Shown here piece after piece: positions 45,655 to 56,409 of a stretch of 64,000 nucleotides of DNA. Position numbers and translations under genes: made by a program. Numbering within the stretch: position 1 is the first letter of the stretch; each line of letters opens with the position of its first letter. This stretch comes from Isoetes taiwanensis (lineage: Eukaryota; Streptophyta; Lycopodiopsida; Isoetales; Isoetaceae), in assembly GCA_021234155.1 (NCBI GenBank), contig JAJEKV010000049.1, positions 3,997,487-4,061,486 on the forward strand. Reading direction: 5' to 3'. Under the pieces are notes generated by a model. It was not told where the DNA came from and did not search any database. It was given only the letters and a program-made list of their open reading frames with translations.

Positions 45655-46070
45655 GGCCCCGAAGGGGCCAAAATTTTTTTAGATATAACACAAACCATTA
45701 CATTCCACACTTAAAAATAAAATCCCCCTTAAACCCCTTTTGGTTTGGGTGCATATTCACACGGGGGGTGACGTAGGGCAGCGAGAGCCCCTAAAATCAT
45801 ATTATACATGTATAAAATCAACAACATATAGTACATTGCCTCAAATCTTATAGTATTTTGCAAACTGTGTTATACAGTATACCAAAACTTGTACACGCAT
45901 ACCCCACAAATGAGGATCTCTATGTATGGTCTAGATCGAGGAATAAAGGGCATATATGCTTATCCAACAACTCTTGATGCCCGGAGTCACTCCCGTGTGA
46001 ATATGCACCCAAACCAAAGGGCGTTTAAGGGGGGATTTTTTTTTTAAGTGTGGAATGTAATGGTTTGTGT
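45655..46070. mobile_element. Foldback MITE family F, copy 4
   Basis: Opens with ggccccgaaggggccaaaat. Inverted termini with taacacaaaccattacattc and its complement enclose a core with gacgtagggcagcgagagcc. The right terminus ends at ggtttgtgt without the terminal palindrome. The 125 bp before it match 31820-31945 inverted. Confidence 0.82.
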
Positions 46071-47537
46071 ATGGAATAGCCCTTACCTGTGCTGCAAGGT
46101 ATGCATACCGGAATGATGAACAAAGGCAGTGATATGGGTTTTTACAATTGCTCTTATTTAGACAACCTATTCGCATCGAACACTTCAAAAGCACCTGGAA
46201 AATGTCTCTTGTGCATAGCCAGCCATCAAACTCAAGCCTGCATTACAAATTGCTCAATAAGAAAATGAGAGCAACAACAGTTCACTCAGACCTAAATTAG
46301 TACCTCATATCAAGATGGAACCAAAATTAGCTCCAAAATAGATGTCAAGTTTCGTAGCTCACTTCTATTGAACTAAAACAGAAGAAATACCAAATCTAGC
46401 AACACATTCACAATGCAATTTAAAATACAAAAAAAAAAATCAAGGTTGCAAAAGTTGTCAAGGACTCTAAAACACCAGGGGCACTAAGCTAACAACTAAG
46501 ATAAAAAAATCAAATCCGAAATGAGATGCATGACATTACCTTGGTCAGAGATGTGATTAAAAGACTTCCTTATAGTGGAGCAAATGATGAATTTTATATG
46601 TCTTGCATGATGCAAAAGTTGGACATCTATCAAATCGATGAAAGTCAAACATTATTCTCGCAGACCTGTTAATAATGCTGCATCGAGAAATGAGATTGTC
46701 AAAAAGATCATCTGAGTTGCTCCAAGCTGTTTTTAAGAAAAGGGTTAGGCAAGGATATCAGACGTAATTAAAGAGCATTCTTATCTGAAGTGAAATTTCT
46801 AGTCTGATGTTGAAGCAAAACTCCAAGCTCCATATACAATTGCAGTTTAGGTTTATAGGACCAAAGCAAATAACTGCAAAAAGGTTACAGAATGAATGCA
46901 TTACAGACCGAGACAAAGGGACTCGGAGAAGAAAATCTGCAAAAAACAAAATTGCTCTAGGGAAAGCTCCAACTTCAAGCCCTCTATGATTTGCAGAGCA
47001 GACAGAAAGAAAAAAAGAAAAATAAGGGGGATTTAAAGGATACCGGCTTGGGCATCTTTGTTTACTCTCAAATATTGGAAAAAACAAACCTCGATTAAAA
47101 TAAATAGGAGCAGGCAGTGGAACGGGGAAGCACCTCTTGATGGAAATATTTGCTTTTGCCCGACAACAAATATTCTGTAAAGACAGCAACGTACTCAACA
47201 AACAAATAATGAACTAAGAAAAACATCATATTCAACATTCGTTCTCTAATAGATATCTTCAAGTTTTGATCAGGGAAAAAATAACTTCAATGGTTTAGGA
47301 TTCTACCTGCTGATTTTAGCCAATTTTTCCACCAAATAATCTGATTTTCCTTCCATTTTGTGCAGACCAGAAACAGATGGATAACAACAGATAAAAAGAA
47401 GGACTATGATGATTCTAAGCTCAACGATGCCTTGCACGATTTACTTCAAGCTCCAGCAGATGCAAAACAACAAATAAAAAAGCGGGACTCTAGCGATTTC
47501 TCAGCGATTTCTTGCACGATTCGCTCCATCCTGGAGC
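46071..47537. other. Unassigned AT-rich sequence
   Basis: Mostly low-complexity and short frames. A minus frame (46758-47201) and a plus block at 47370-47490 (KKKDYDDSKLNDALHDLLQA, preceded by tgcag) are open but unrecognised. A CCCGGGGGTTTCACC word at 47538 marks a diverged relative of the hAT-like MITE. Confidence 0.4.
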
Positions 47538-47739
47538 CCCGGGGGTTTCACCTTTTTGCACAAGTATGACCCAAGTGCGTGACTGGATAGGGGTTTTTTC
47601 AAACTTGAAACGTCCGTATACGGACTGGTCACTCATACGGCTTGGCCCCATTCTTCCGGTAGGTGGTCGAGAAGGGGGAATTGGGCCGGAAGCGCCAATC
47701 CGTCTCATACGTTAGGCCTCCGGCTCCTGTTCTAAATCT

Positions 47740-48439
47740 TCTCATCTGCCATCTAAACCAAGGCCCAGACATACCTCACCGGCCTTTGTTTTTTGGTCGT
47801 TGATGAGAGATATTTTTGTCAAGGGGTGTGGGATTCCAGCTTTTGCATCTGAAGGACCGATGGCCTTCGGCATCGGAAGCCCATTGATACTTTAATGGGC
47901 AGCATTGAAAGGGGATTAGGTCGTTATTCCTCCACCTCGGAATTAGTGGCTCGCCGCACATACCAAGGTCGTTTTGATAGAGATAACAAAGTAAGTTTTG
48001 TACAACTACTTTGAGGCTTTATGGCTTAGAATGTAGGAAAAGATCATCTCTTTAAACTGAAACTGATTGAACGAGATTTGGCAGAGAACTTCATATTTCA
48101 AGCTTGAAACTACTAACAAGTGGACAGAGGGCTCATATAATCCAGGTCAGTTTCATGGAACTAATGAGGTCAAAAGATATGTTAAGCCAGAAGAAGGCTG
48201 CTCGAGTTTGGACTTGGCAGAGCGGTTGGGAAAAGCCGGCCCAGACTGGTCAAACTAATATTATTGGTAGAGCCCAAATGGATATGTTTAAAACACGGGA
48301 GGCACAAATAGCGGCAGCTTTCACATGTTAAATGTAAAAGGGAATCTTTTGAAAGAGCTCAGTCATTTTGGCGTGGATGTGACCATTCCTCCTTTGTGAA
48401 CTTGGTTTACATGTTGCGAGGTCCGGGAATAAGAAAAGT
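47740..48439. other. Region upstream of the PPR gene
   Basis: No element recognised. Stops in all frames separate it from the PPR frame, so the first ATG at 48440 is the earliest usable start seen; the N-terminal part of the PPR gene, including any targeting peptide, may be missing. Confidence 0.4.
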
Positions 48440-50181
48440 TTGAATCTTGCCAAGCATTTGCATCTCTACATTCAGAATATTGGGCTTTGGGATCATAAAA
48501 TGATTGGGAACCACATTGTTCCCATGTTTCTTGACTGTGGAAGTGTATCAGATGCCCATCAAAGATTCAACATGATGATATACCGGAACACGCATTCTTG
48601 GAAATCCCTTATGTTAGGGTATATTGAATGTGGACAATCACAGCATGCCTTTGCTGTCTACCAGGCAATGAAAGATGACAGGGTATACCCTAGCTGTTTT
48701 ACACTTACGGCTTTGCGGAAAGCTTGTACGAGAGCAAAAGAGCTGGAACAAGGTCGTCAGCTACACGCAGAGATTAGGAAATTGGGGTTTGAGAAGAAGG
48801 TTTCTGTAGGGAACGCCCTGATCCACATGTATATAAAATGCGGTTCCTTTGCAGAGGCAGAAGAAGTTATCAACAAGTTGCAAGTTAGAGATGTTGTTTC
48901 ATGCATTAGGGATTTTTTGAGATCATAAAAGGGCCTTGTAAGAACTGCCAATCAGAAAACAGAACTGGTAATCTAGTCAGCAAAACAGTTATAACTAACT
49001 TACTGGATCACATTTTCTAGCATAAGTGTTGATAGAAAAGTCCAAATGAGCTCTTGTTTGGTGCAATAGATAGATCTCATTGAGAGCTTTCTAACCTTGG
49101 GTGATTTTGCATATCTTTTAGTCCCGTAGAATAGTAAAAAATAGTAAAAACCATATTTTTTGGAGTTTTGACAATCATAAGTGGTTAAAATATGTGCAAA
49201 GCAACTAAGGTTAGAAAGATCTCAATGAGATCTATCTATTGCACTAAACGAGAGCTCATTTGGACTTTTCTATCAAGAGTTATGCTAGAAAATGTGATCC
49301 AGTGAGTTAGTTATAACAGTTTTGCTGACTGGACCCGTTAGGCTCTGATTTCTGATTGGTAGTTCATTTATCTTCATTTGGCTTAGTTGGCATGTTTTGA
49401 AGGCCCTTTTTTAATCTAAAAAAAAAACCCTAATGGGAGTGCACTTATTTCAGGATATGCTGGAAATGGGCTTGGGCGCAAGGCGTTGGAATGCTTTAAA
49501 CAGATGGAGGTTGATGGTGTGTCTCCAAATGCAGTGACCTTTATTTGTACTTTGAAAGCTTGTCAGAATGAAGCATTTCTAGATGAGGGGCAAAAATTAC
49601 ATGCTAAGATTAGGTGTAGTGGACTAGAAGAAGACATTCTTGTTGGCAGTACTTTGGTAGGTATGTATGCAAAATGTGGTTCATTTTTAGAAGCAGAGGA
49701 AGTCTTTCACAAGGTCTCTGCTCAAAACATTGTGGCATGGACTGCATTAATTTCAGGATATGTAGAACATGGACATGGACTTGAGGCACTGAAATGTTTT
49801 GAGCAAATGAAACTCAAGGGTGTGCGTCCAGATGCTGTGATGTTGGCTTGCTGTTTAAGAGTCTGTGGCAGCGCAGGGGCCTTGAATAAAGGTCGACTAA
49901 TACACGCCAATGTTTCTCGAAATGGATTTGCAAAAGGCTCTTTGGTTGGCAACACCCTGGTAGGCATGTATGCCAGATGTGGCTCGTTCATAGAGGCACA
50001 GCAGGTCTTTCATGACTTAGTAGTCTGTGACATCATATCCTGGAATGCATTGGTTTTTGGATATCTTGACAATGGATATTTTGAGGAAGCTTTGAAGTGT
50101 TTTGAACAAATGCAGTCCATGGGCGCAGTGCCAAACGTTCTTACGTTTCTTTCTAGCTGCCAGCCTGCTAATAATGTTTAA
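48440..50181 (+). pseudogene. PLS-class pentatricopeptide-repeat gene split by a MITE and truncated
   Basis: PPR proteins bind organellar RNA, one 31-36-residue repeat per nucleotide. The frame runs from MNLAKHLHLYIQNIGLWDHK through MIGNHIVPMFLDCGSVSDAH, YPSCFTLTALRKACTRAKEL and VGNALIHMYIKCGSFAEAEE to VRDVVSC at 48904. It resumes after a 530-bp insertion at 49438 with SALISGYAGNGLGRKALECF and continues with about six more repeats (VGSTLVGMYAKCGSFLEAEE, WTALISGYVEHGHGLEALKC, and similar) to a stop at 50179 after VPNVLTFLSS. No E, E+ or DYW domain follows, so the 3' end is lost. Repeat wording resembles fern PPR families; that is recall, not a search. Confidence 0.92.
48905..49434. mobile_element. 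Foldback MITE family G, copy 1, inside the PPR gene
   Basis: Starts ATTAGGGATTTTTTGAGATC and ends with the complement of ATTAGGGTTTTTTTTTTAGA. Almost the whole 530 bp folds back: 48960-49120 pairs with 49195-49320 (word agatctatctattgcac and its complement). Flanking triplets are TGC and GGG. The interrupted PPR codon should be TGG (Trp of VVSW), so a 3-bp duplication of TGG followed by one substitution on each side explains both. Copy 2 at 52191 has an exact 3-bp duplication. Confidence 0.9.
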
Positions 50182-50350
50182 TACCCTTTATTTCTTAACA
50201 TCATGTATTATATTATACATGTATAATTATCATGATGTATTGTCCTTACCATGTATTATTCTTATTATGATGTGTTGTCCTTACCATGTATTGTTGAGGT
50301 ATTGTTCTTACCATGATGTATTGTCCTTAGCATGTATTGTCCCGGTATTG
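50182..50350. repeat. Degenerate short tandem repeat
   Basis: Irregular copies of a unit near ttaccatgatgtattgtcc, directly after the truncated PPR frame. Confidence 0.7.
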
Positions 50351-52190
50351 TCCTTATAAGGGCTCCTAAATACTTGTTCATAAGAACACATAAACAAGGG
50401 CTCCTTAGAAGTAACCTTGTAATGTCGCATGCATGGGATTGATGAACTAGGGAAACATTGTGAAAATTTTGCGTTGCCCCTAGGGGGGCAAACCCTCGTT
50501 TGTGTGGGTTTGTGGCATATCCTGGGTATATGCTGGAATATCCCGGGATATGCTGGTGACTGCTAAAAACCGATTGTCACCAGTAAACTGGCGGTCAGCT
50601 CCGTTCAGCTGCGTTCTGAATCGCCAACCAGGTAACTGGCAGCTCCAATCCGGGGCAAAACATTTTCCGTGGGATAAAATCCCTGGTTATTGTGGAGACA
50701 TGCATTGCGACTTCTGCAACGTAATGCAAAAGGATTCTTCTCCTCTGCTTTTTACAGCTTCAAAACGCGGAAGCAAGGCCGCAGAGCTTCATATAGAAAC
50801 AGCTCCAAGGACGCAACTCATCCGGCAGCGAGGGAATCTTCCTTTTTCTATTTTATAACAGGTGATTTCTTAGCCGTTTTAGATGCGTTTTGTATTAGAC
50901 CTATGGCGATGATCAAAGCTCTGTTCTTCGAGCAAGCTTTTAGTTAATTGGACCCAACTAAGATGGAGCTGTTGAAGGATACATCCCTATTGATTTATTC
51001 TTATTTCCTGGCCTCTGTATTTTTTTTGGTTTTTGTACTACAGTTTTCCATCATCAGTTCAGATACAGTAACCACAGATTTTCTTGCATTTTGTTCAATG
51101 CATTTGTCTGCATCATCTATAGTAACCATAGATTATTTGGTGGTGCTTGAGGATCATACGGAAATTAGTCTTGGCAAGCGTTGTGCACCCATGTCCTGTG
51201 CATGCATATTCATTGGCATCTTTTCTTATATCGTAGCAATTGATATATGTTTTTCTTTGTAGTTATGCTTCCCTTATACCTTTTTGAAATGAGGTAGATC
51301 ATACCTATGAACAGAGTGCGACTTCTTTCTCTCTGCTCTTTCCGTGTTCCTTTCCTAAAAGAGTTCAGTTCAGAAGTATTTGCCACGGAATCTTCTACAC
51401 AAAAGTATTCATTTAAAGCCTTCCAAGTAAGGATGAAGTTTTGCTGTGCTTTATATTGATTAGCTTTAGAATTCATGATATATTATTGCATTTGATGCTT
51501 TGAAGCATATGAGGTAATGCATTTGATGCTTTGAAGCTGCAATTTATTTTAATGAGGAATTAGGCCTCTTCTTATGCGATAACGGCATCAAAGTGCCCTT
51601 ACTTCTGTTAGATGCTTCTGCTTTGGCCTAGAATTGCATGCTTTGAATTTTGGTTGTAGGTTGTCACAGGAGGTACTATCTCTTTGTCTAGATTCACTTG
51701 ATGTTGTCTCATGGTAAAGTAGGTGGGTGGAAAAGGGGGACATTAGTTTAACTGTTCATTCGAGAATCCACAAGTTATAGTATTGTGAGCCTTTCATGAT
51801 TCCTTTTTTTTGCTGGTCATGGATCAAGTAATTTTATGTGTTGTTGTTCTATTGATCTTCGTCTCACGGCTAACATTGTGTCATCTCTTCATCTCTTATC
51901 ATCTCGCCTGCAGCTTGAGTCATGGAAATAATAAAGCTTTGTTTTGTGACAAAGGTCATTGACTGCACAATCTACAATATGTTATCAAATGAGTATATGT
52001 TGAATCTGCATGTATGTTTAAGACAAATCCTTGCTAGCAAAATCTTGCAGTTCTTTGTTGCAGATTTTGAGTTTATTCAAATTTTCCCTATATAGAATTT
52101 GACTTCCAGCACTTCATGATTCCTTTGCCCCTGGGAAGATACATTTTGTGCAGGGTTCTAAGGCTATGGCCAGTGTTCAGACCAGAGGGC
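50351..52190. other. Unassigned sequence between PPR fragment and second MITE
   Basis: Several frames of 80-120 residues (50502-50858, 50690-50947, 50948-51262) overlap in different phases and show no family motif. The words gttgcccctaggggggcaa (about 50473) and gcatttgatgctttgaagc (twice near 51490-51540) are the only structure noticed. Confidence 0.4.
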
Positions 52191-52738
52191 ATTAGGGATT
52201 TTTTGAGATCATAAAAGGGCCTTCTAAGAATTGCTGACTAAGCTATATGAACTACCAATCAGAAAACAGAACTGGTAATCCAGTCAGCAAAACAGTTATA
52301 ACTAACTCACTGGATCACATTTTCTAGCATAACTGTTGATAGAAAAGTACAAATGAGCTCTTATTTGGTGCAATAGATAGATGTCATTGAGATCTTTCCA
52401 ACCTTGGGTGGTTTGCATATCTTTTCGCCCCGTAGGATAGTAAAAAATGGTAAAAATAATATTTTTTGGAGTTTTGACAATCATAAGTGGTTAAAATATG
52501 TGCAAACCACCTAAGATTGGAAAGATCTCAACGAGATCTATCTATTGCACTAAACGAGAGCTCATTTGGACTTTTCTATCAATAGTTATGCTAGAAAATG
52601 TGATCCAGTGAGTTAGTTATAACAGTTTTGCTGACTTGACCCCTCAGGCTCTGATTTCTGATTGGTAGTTCGTTTATCTTCATTTGGATTAGTTGGCATG
52701 TTTTGAAGGCTCCTTTTTAATCTAAAAAAAACCCTAAT
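52191..52738. mobile_element. Foldback MITE family G, copy 2
   Basis: 548 bp, starts ATTAGGGATTTTTTGAGATC and ends AAAACCCTAAT. Flanked by an exact GGC direct repeat (52188-52190 and 52739-52741), giving a 3-bp target duplication. Highly similar to copy 1 along its length, with the same long foldback arms. Confidence 0.92.
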
Positions 52739-52741
52739 GGC

Positions 52742-53384
52742 TCGGAACTATTTTGGCTTACTTCATAGAAATTCTAAACATTATTTTGAGGATGTACTGC
52801 TGAATTCAAACAGGTATACTAATTATGTTATTATATCGTGTAGACTATGAGATTCTGGAAAGCAACACTTTTTGCAATGTTCCAAAGCTATGGCCACAAC
52901 ATATGTACATATGTTCTGCTACAACAATCCTAGGGCATAATCTGTGTCATAAGTGATGTTAGATTGTTATGAAGTTATAAGAGCTTCTAAAGATTGATGC
53001 CAATTGAAAAATAACGTAAATGGATTAAAGCTTTAACATATCTTTGCAACAACATTAGTTTTCCCACCACTAGCAAATGGACCGGGATCAAAAGAGGTCG
53101 TTGAGATAATAGGTGATGGATGATACCAATGTGATGTTGAAATAATAGTTGATCGTTGATAGCAAAATTGCAACAAGCAATATAAATATCTCAAGTAGCT
53201 AAGAGGAGATTTAAAATATTTCAGAAAGCACAAGAAATATGCATGTTTTCTGTTCACCTAAAGCCTTCATCAAATGTTTTAGCAGAAAATAGGAAATGAG
53301 AAATAATTTTACGTGGCAAACTCTTTGCAAACGTTTAAGGCAAAACTTTGAATTGAAATAAATAAACCTAATTTGCATCACATA
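52742..53384. other. Unassigned sequence
   Basis: No recognisable element or gene. Confidence 0.4.
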
Positions 53385-53750
53385 CAAGAAAAACCCTTGG
53401 GCTTGAATTCTGAAGTCGAAGCAGTGTTGACACTGATAGGTCATTGTTGATACTCCACAGAATGCAAGACCTTGGGGCTTGTATTCTCGGGTGGATTCTC
53501 GGGTGGAAGAAGTGCTGACACCGTTTGGCAGAGGCATTGCTAACACCCCACAAGAAGTAGTGTTGACACCGCTAGGTAGACGCATTGCCGACATTCCACA
53601 GAATGCAACACCCTGGGGGCTTGAATTCCCGGGTGGAACAGTGTTGACGCTGTGAGGCAGAGGCATTGCTGACACCGCACAAAATGCATCACCCTGGGCT
53701 TGAATTTTGGGGGCATTGCTGACACTCCACAAAATGCCCTGCTTCAGTGT
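53385..53750 (-). repeat. Minisatellite with open minus frame
   Basis: Four to five imperfect units of roughly 80-95 bp carry words such as ggcttgaattc, gtgttgacac, gcagaggcattgctgacacc and cacaaaatgca. Because the shift pattern preserves phase, the minus frame 53211-53762 stays open and reads as a repeated peptide (AFCAVSAMPLPHSVNTV, then AFCGMSAMRLPSGVNTT). No known protein repeat is recognised. Confidence 0.75.
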
Positions 53751-53945
53751 TATCTGGCACACCTGGAATTGTCTGCCATGCAGTTTTAAGGTGCTCTAAA
53801 AATGTAAATTTAGAGCAATAAGAAGAGATGGATGAATGCACAAATTGCCAAATGCAAAAGAATTCTTTGCTGATCTTTCATATAATGGGTTTGTGCATTT
53901 TGGGTTTCTGCACATATTTAAATCCAATAAAACTTTTAATATAAG

Positions 53946-53974
<29 letters not shown>
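53946..53974 (+). repeat. Poly(A) run of 29
   Basis: The run is preceded 20 bp upstream by aataaaac, a polyadenylation-signal-like word, so it may be the tail of a retroposed transcript ending here on the plus strand. No target duplication was found to confirm it. Confidence 0.6.
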
Positions 53975-53976
<2 letters not shown>

Positions 53977-54559
53977 ATGGGTCTATCTAGAAGGCCTTCT
54001 CCAAATAGTCTACAAGCTAACGTATATCAGGACATAAGCAATGCCCCAAATCAGAAACCCCATGTACCCCAAAAATAGGTAGGACTAAAGAAAATACTTG
54101 AAACTACTTGTAGAATAGGATTGAAGACGAGCTAATCTTTTTGCCCAAGTGATGCATAAGACAAATTTGTAAGAAGAATCGTCAGAAAATTGATGCGCTT
54201 TGAATTATTCCCAGCACAATAGCCTTTTTGTTTGTGATGAAGTAGGTCTGCTTTTAGATCTGGAGAGGGAATATAGTTTTAATGTAGGATAGATTACGAG
54301 ATCCATCGATTGACCAAAAAAAAAAGGAGATGTCATCCAATCGAGCTTGTTACCCTTTACAACTTCACCATCTGCCTTTAAATAAATATGCTTCTTTGAA
54401 TTCCAACACGAAGCTACAAAACAAATAATATGCAAACACACCCTCGGGGCACTGGAGGGCAACCCTCCGTGTGCAAGCACCTTGTTTTCTTTCTCTAAAT
54501 ACTATTTATTCTCTACATAAGGCGCACAAGCACACACTCAAGTACAAGATCGGGTAGGG

Positions 54560-54736
54560 GTATGTAAAAATTAGGATAGTTCGAAAGTACATCTACGGAA
54601 GGGGGCTTGGAAACTGGCTTTTCCTATTTATGTATGTAGGGGTTTTCCCCCTCCAAAAAGTCGTATACAGGGGTTTTTTGTTGACCCCTTGCACGCAGAT
54701 ATGGTATCCCCGTATGCCTAGGTGAAACCCCTGGGA
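54560..54736 (-). mobile_element. Diverged relative of the hAT-like MITE
   Basis: On the minus strand it begins caggggtttcacctaggc at 54736 and continues with aaggggtcaacaaaaaaccc and gggaaaacccct, matching the 42998 element in order. Its other end and target duplication were not found. Confidence 0.5.
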
Positions 54737-54739
54737 ATG

Positions 54740-55605
54740 GAGCATCATGCGTTATGTAAATGAAAGAGCAGAATGGAAGTGAAAACCCTAAATCTGAGTC
54801 CTCCTTGGCCGGAAAAGAAATATGATACCAAAAAAATGAAAGATGAAGGAATTAACGCCGGAAAAAGTGTTACAATGGCCGGAAAAAGCGTTAGCGCCGG
54901 CGTTAGCGAACCGGAAAAAAAACTTTTTAAATAAGTAGATTGTTAAAATATTGTCACAAGTTTGACATTCTTTAGACTACCATGTAGTTTCAAATTGATT
55001 TTGTGTCAATATTATGTCATAAATTGAAGCCATAAGCTTGACACAACATTTGACACTATTGTGGCACGTTTGTGACAAATGATCACGACAAGTATAATGT
55101 CAAGACTGTGACAATAATTGAGTTTTGAAAGTTTCTGTTTGTGTCAAGAAATTTGACGTTACACTAGATACTATAGGTACCCTTCTCTATTCTATTCTAT
55201 TCTCTTGTAGTGTGCATTCTTCAATCCAAACTGGACCAAAACATTTCTGAGCTCCTGGATGGCACATGTTTTTTCAAAAGAGGCTAGGGCCACTTGCACC
55301 AACCAAGTCTGCAAAATTTTTACTTCCATCATAGATGAGAGCATCAACCAATCTGTACTTCTTCTATAAGAAAATAATCATGATGACAAGATGTTTAATG
55401 CAAGGCATTGAGCAACTCCAATGAGCTTGAAATTTCTTCTGCTTATAAGCCAGTGTAGGAGTCCAAATATCAAATGCCACTTCCAATAGTGGTGCCTAAA
55501 TCAATCAATAAATATAAAGATGAAATGCTAAGGAAATATAGAAACAAGAAATTAATCTTTAAGAGTACTTCCACAAAGCATGAAATCATGTGTTGATTCT
55601 CTTAA
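54740..55605. other. Unassigned sequence
   Basis: Repeated tgacattatg-like and gccggaaaa words at 54870-55170 give local structure. A short CTATT run lies at 55185-55204. Confidence 0.4.
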
Positions 55606-55762
55606 TAAGATAAGATAAGATAAATTTTTACGTCCACGGGAACCCAACGGGTTATGGGACGGCACATGCAAGGGCAACAGCCCATCTAAAACCTGGGGAC
55701 TAGGCCCCATCACCAAACACAATAACCAAATATTAAAAGGCTACCAAGAATAAGATAAGATA
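55606..55762 (-). mobile_element. Retroposon tail with TCTTA repeats
   Basis: Minus strand: starts after ttatcttatcttatt with cttggtagcc, ends gttcccgtggacgtaaaaat followed by TCTTA repeats. The last 40 bp match the 3' end of the insert at 37779-38235 (cccata-cc-gttgg, cgtggacg, taaaa). The TCTTA words on both sides make an apparent target duplication of about 15 bp. Confidence 0.6.
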
Positions 55763-55801
55763 ATGCTAATGCTAGTAGTAAATTTATGCTTCTAAAATTA
55801 T

Positions 55802-56407
55802 CTAGACATAGCCAGTCCAAGGATTGGAAGGCCATTGATCTAGAATAATTGCTGCGCCTCCCCTGTACACTGCCCATTTCTTTTGCAGGCGGGCTGCCCT
55901 CACCTTGCAGAGCTCCTCCTTACGGTTACACAATTGAAGAGGGGAGAGGTCCTCCTGTACTGAGAAACTAGTCCCTCTGAGATGGTTTCCATGCTGAAGA
56001 ACATGTAAGCGGCTAAGAGTGTCTTGAAACCGAACCAAAAGATGGCGAGGACGATCAGGTCTTGCCGCTCCCACCCTAGTAGCGGAGACAACTCCACCAG
56101 CTTTCACATGCATGACATCAGTGAAAAAATGCAAAGCATCATCCATATTAGAAAGGGCATCATCTTGTGCCTCTGCAACCCCTATAATACGCAAGTTCAG
56201 GCTCCTAGTAACAGAAGATACTGGGGTAGCCTGCTCCTGTCTGCTAGCGCGGCACTGCGACTCCTGGTCCCCTTGGGATTGTGGAGATGTCTGTACGCCC
56301 ACCTCAACATGTTTCTGTAGCATAAATAGCTTTGATTTGGATATTGATATGTAATGGTCCTGGGAAGTTAAGGATCCGTATTGTACAAGTATTTGTACAT
56401 AATCCAC
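55802..56407 (-). pseudogene. LINE ORF1 protein fragment (RRM / L1 ORF1-like)
   Basis: The 201-residue frame has SLNLRIIGVAEAQDDALSNM, then VVSATRVGAARPDRPRHLLV and RFQDTLSRLHVLQHGNHLRG, and near the C-terminus FSVQEDLSPLQLCNRKEELC. The order R-I-x-G-V, a central RP..LLVRF..T, and DL....R recalls the RNA-binding and C-terminal domains of L1-type ORF1 proteins. No endonuclease or RT follows. The retroposon tail at 55606-55762 lies 40 bp downstream, so an internally deleted LINE is possible. Confidence 0.65.
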
Positions 56408-56409
56408 AT

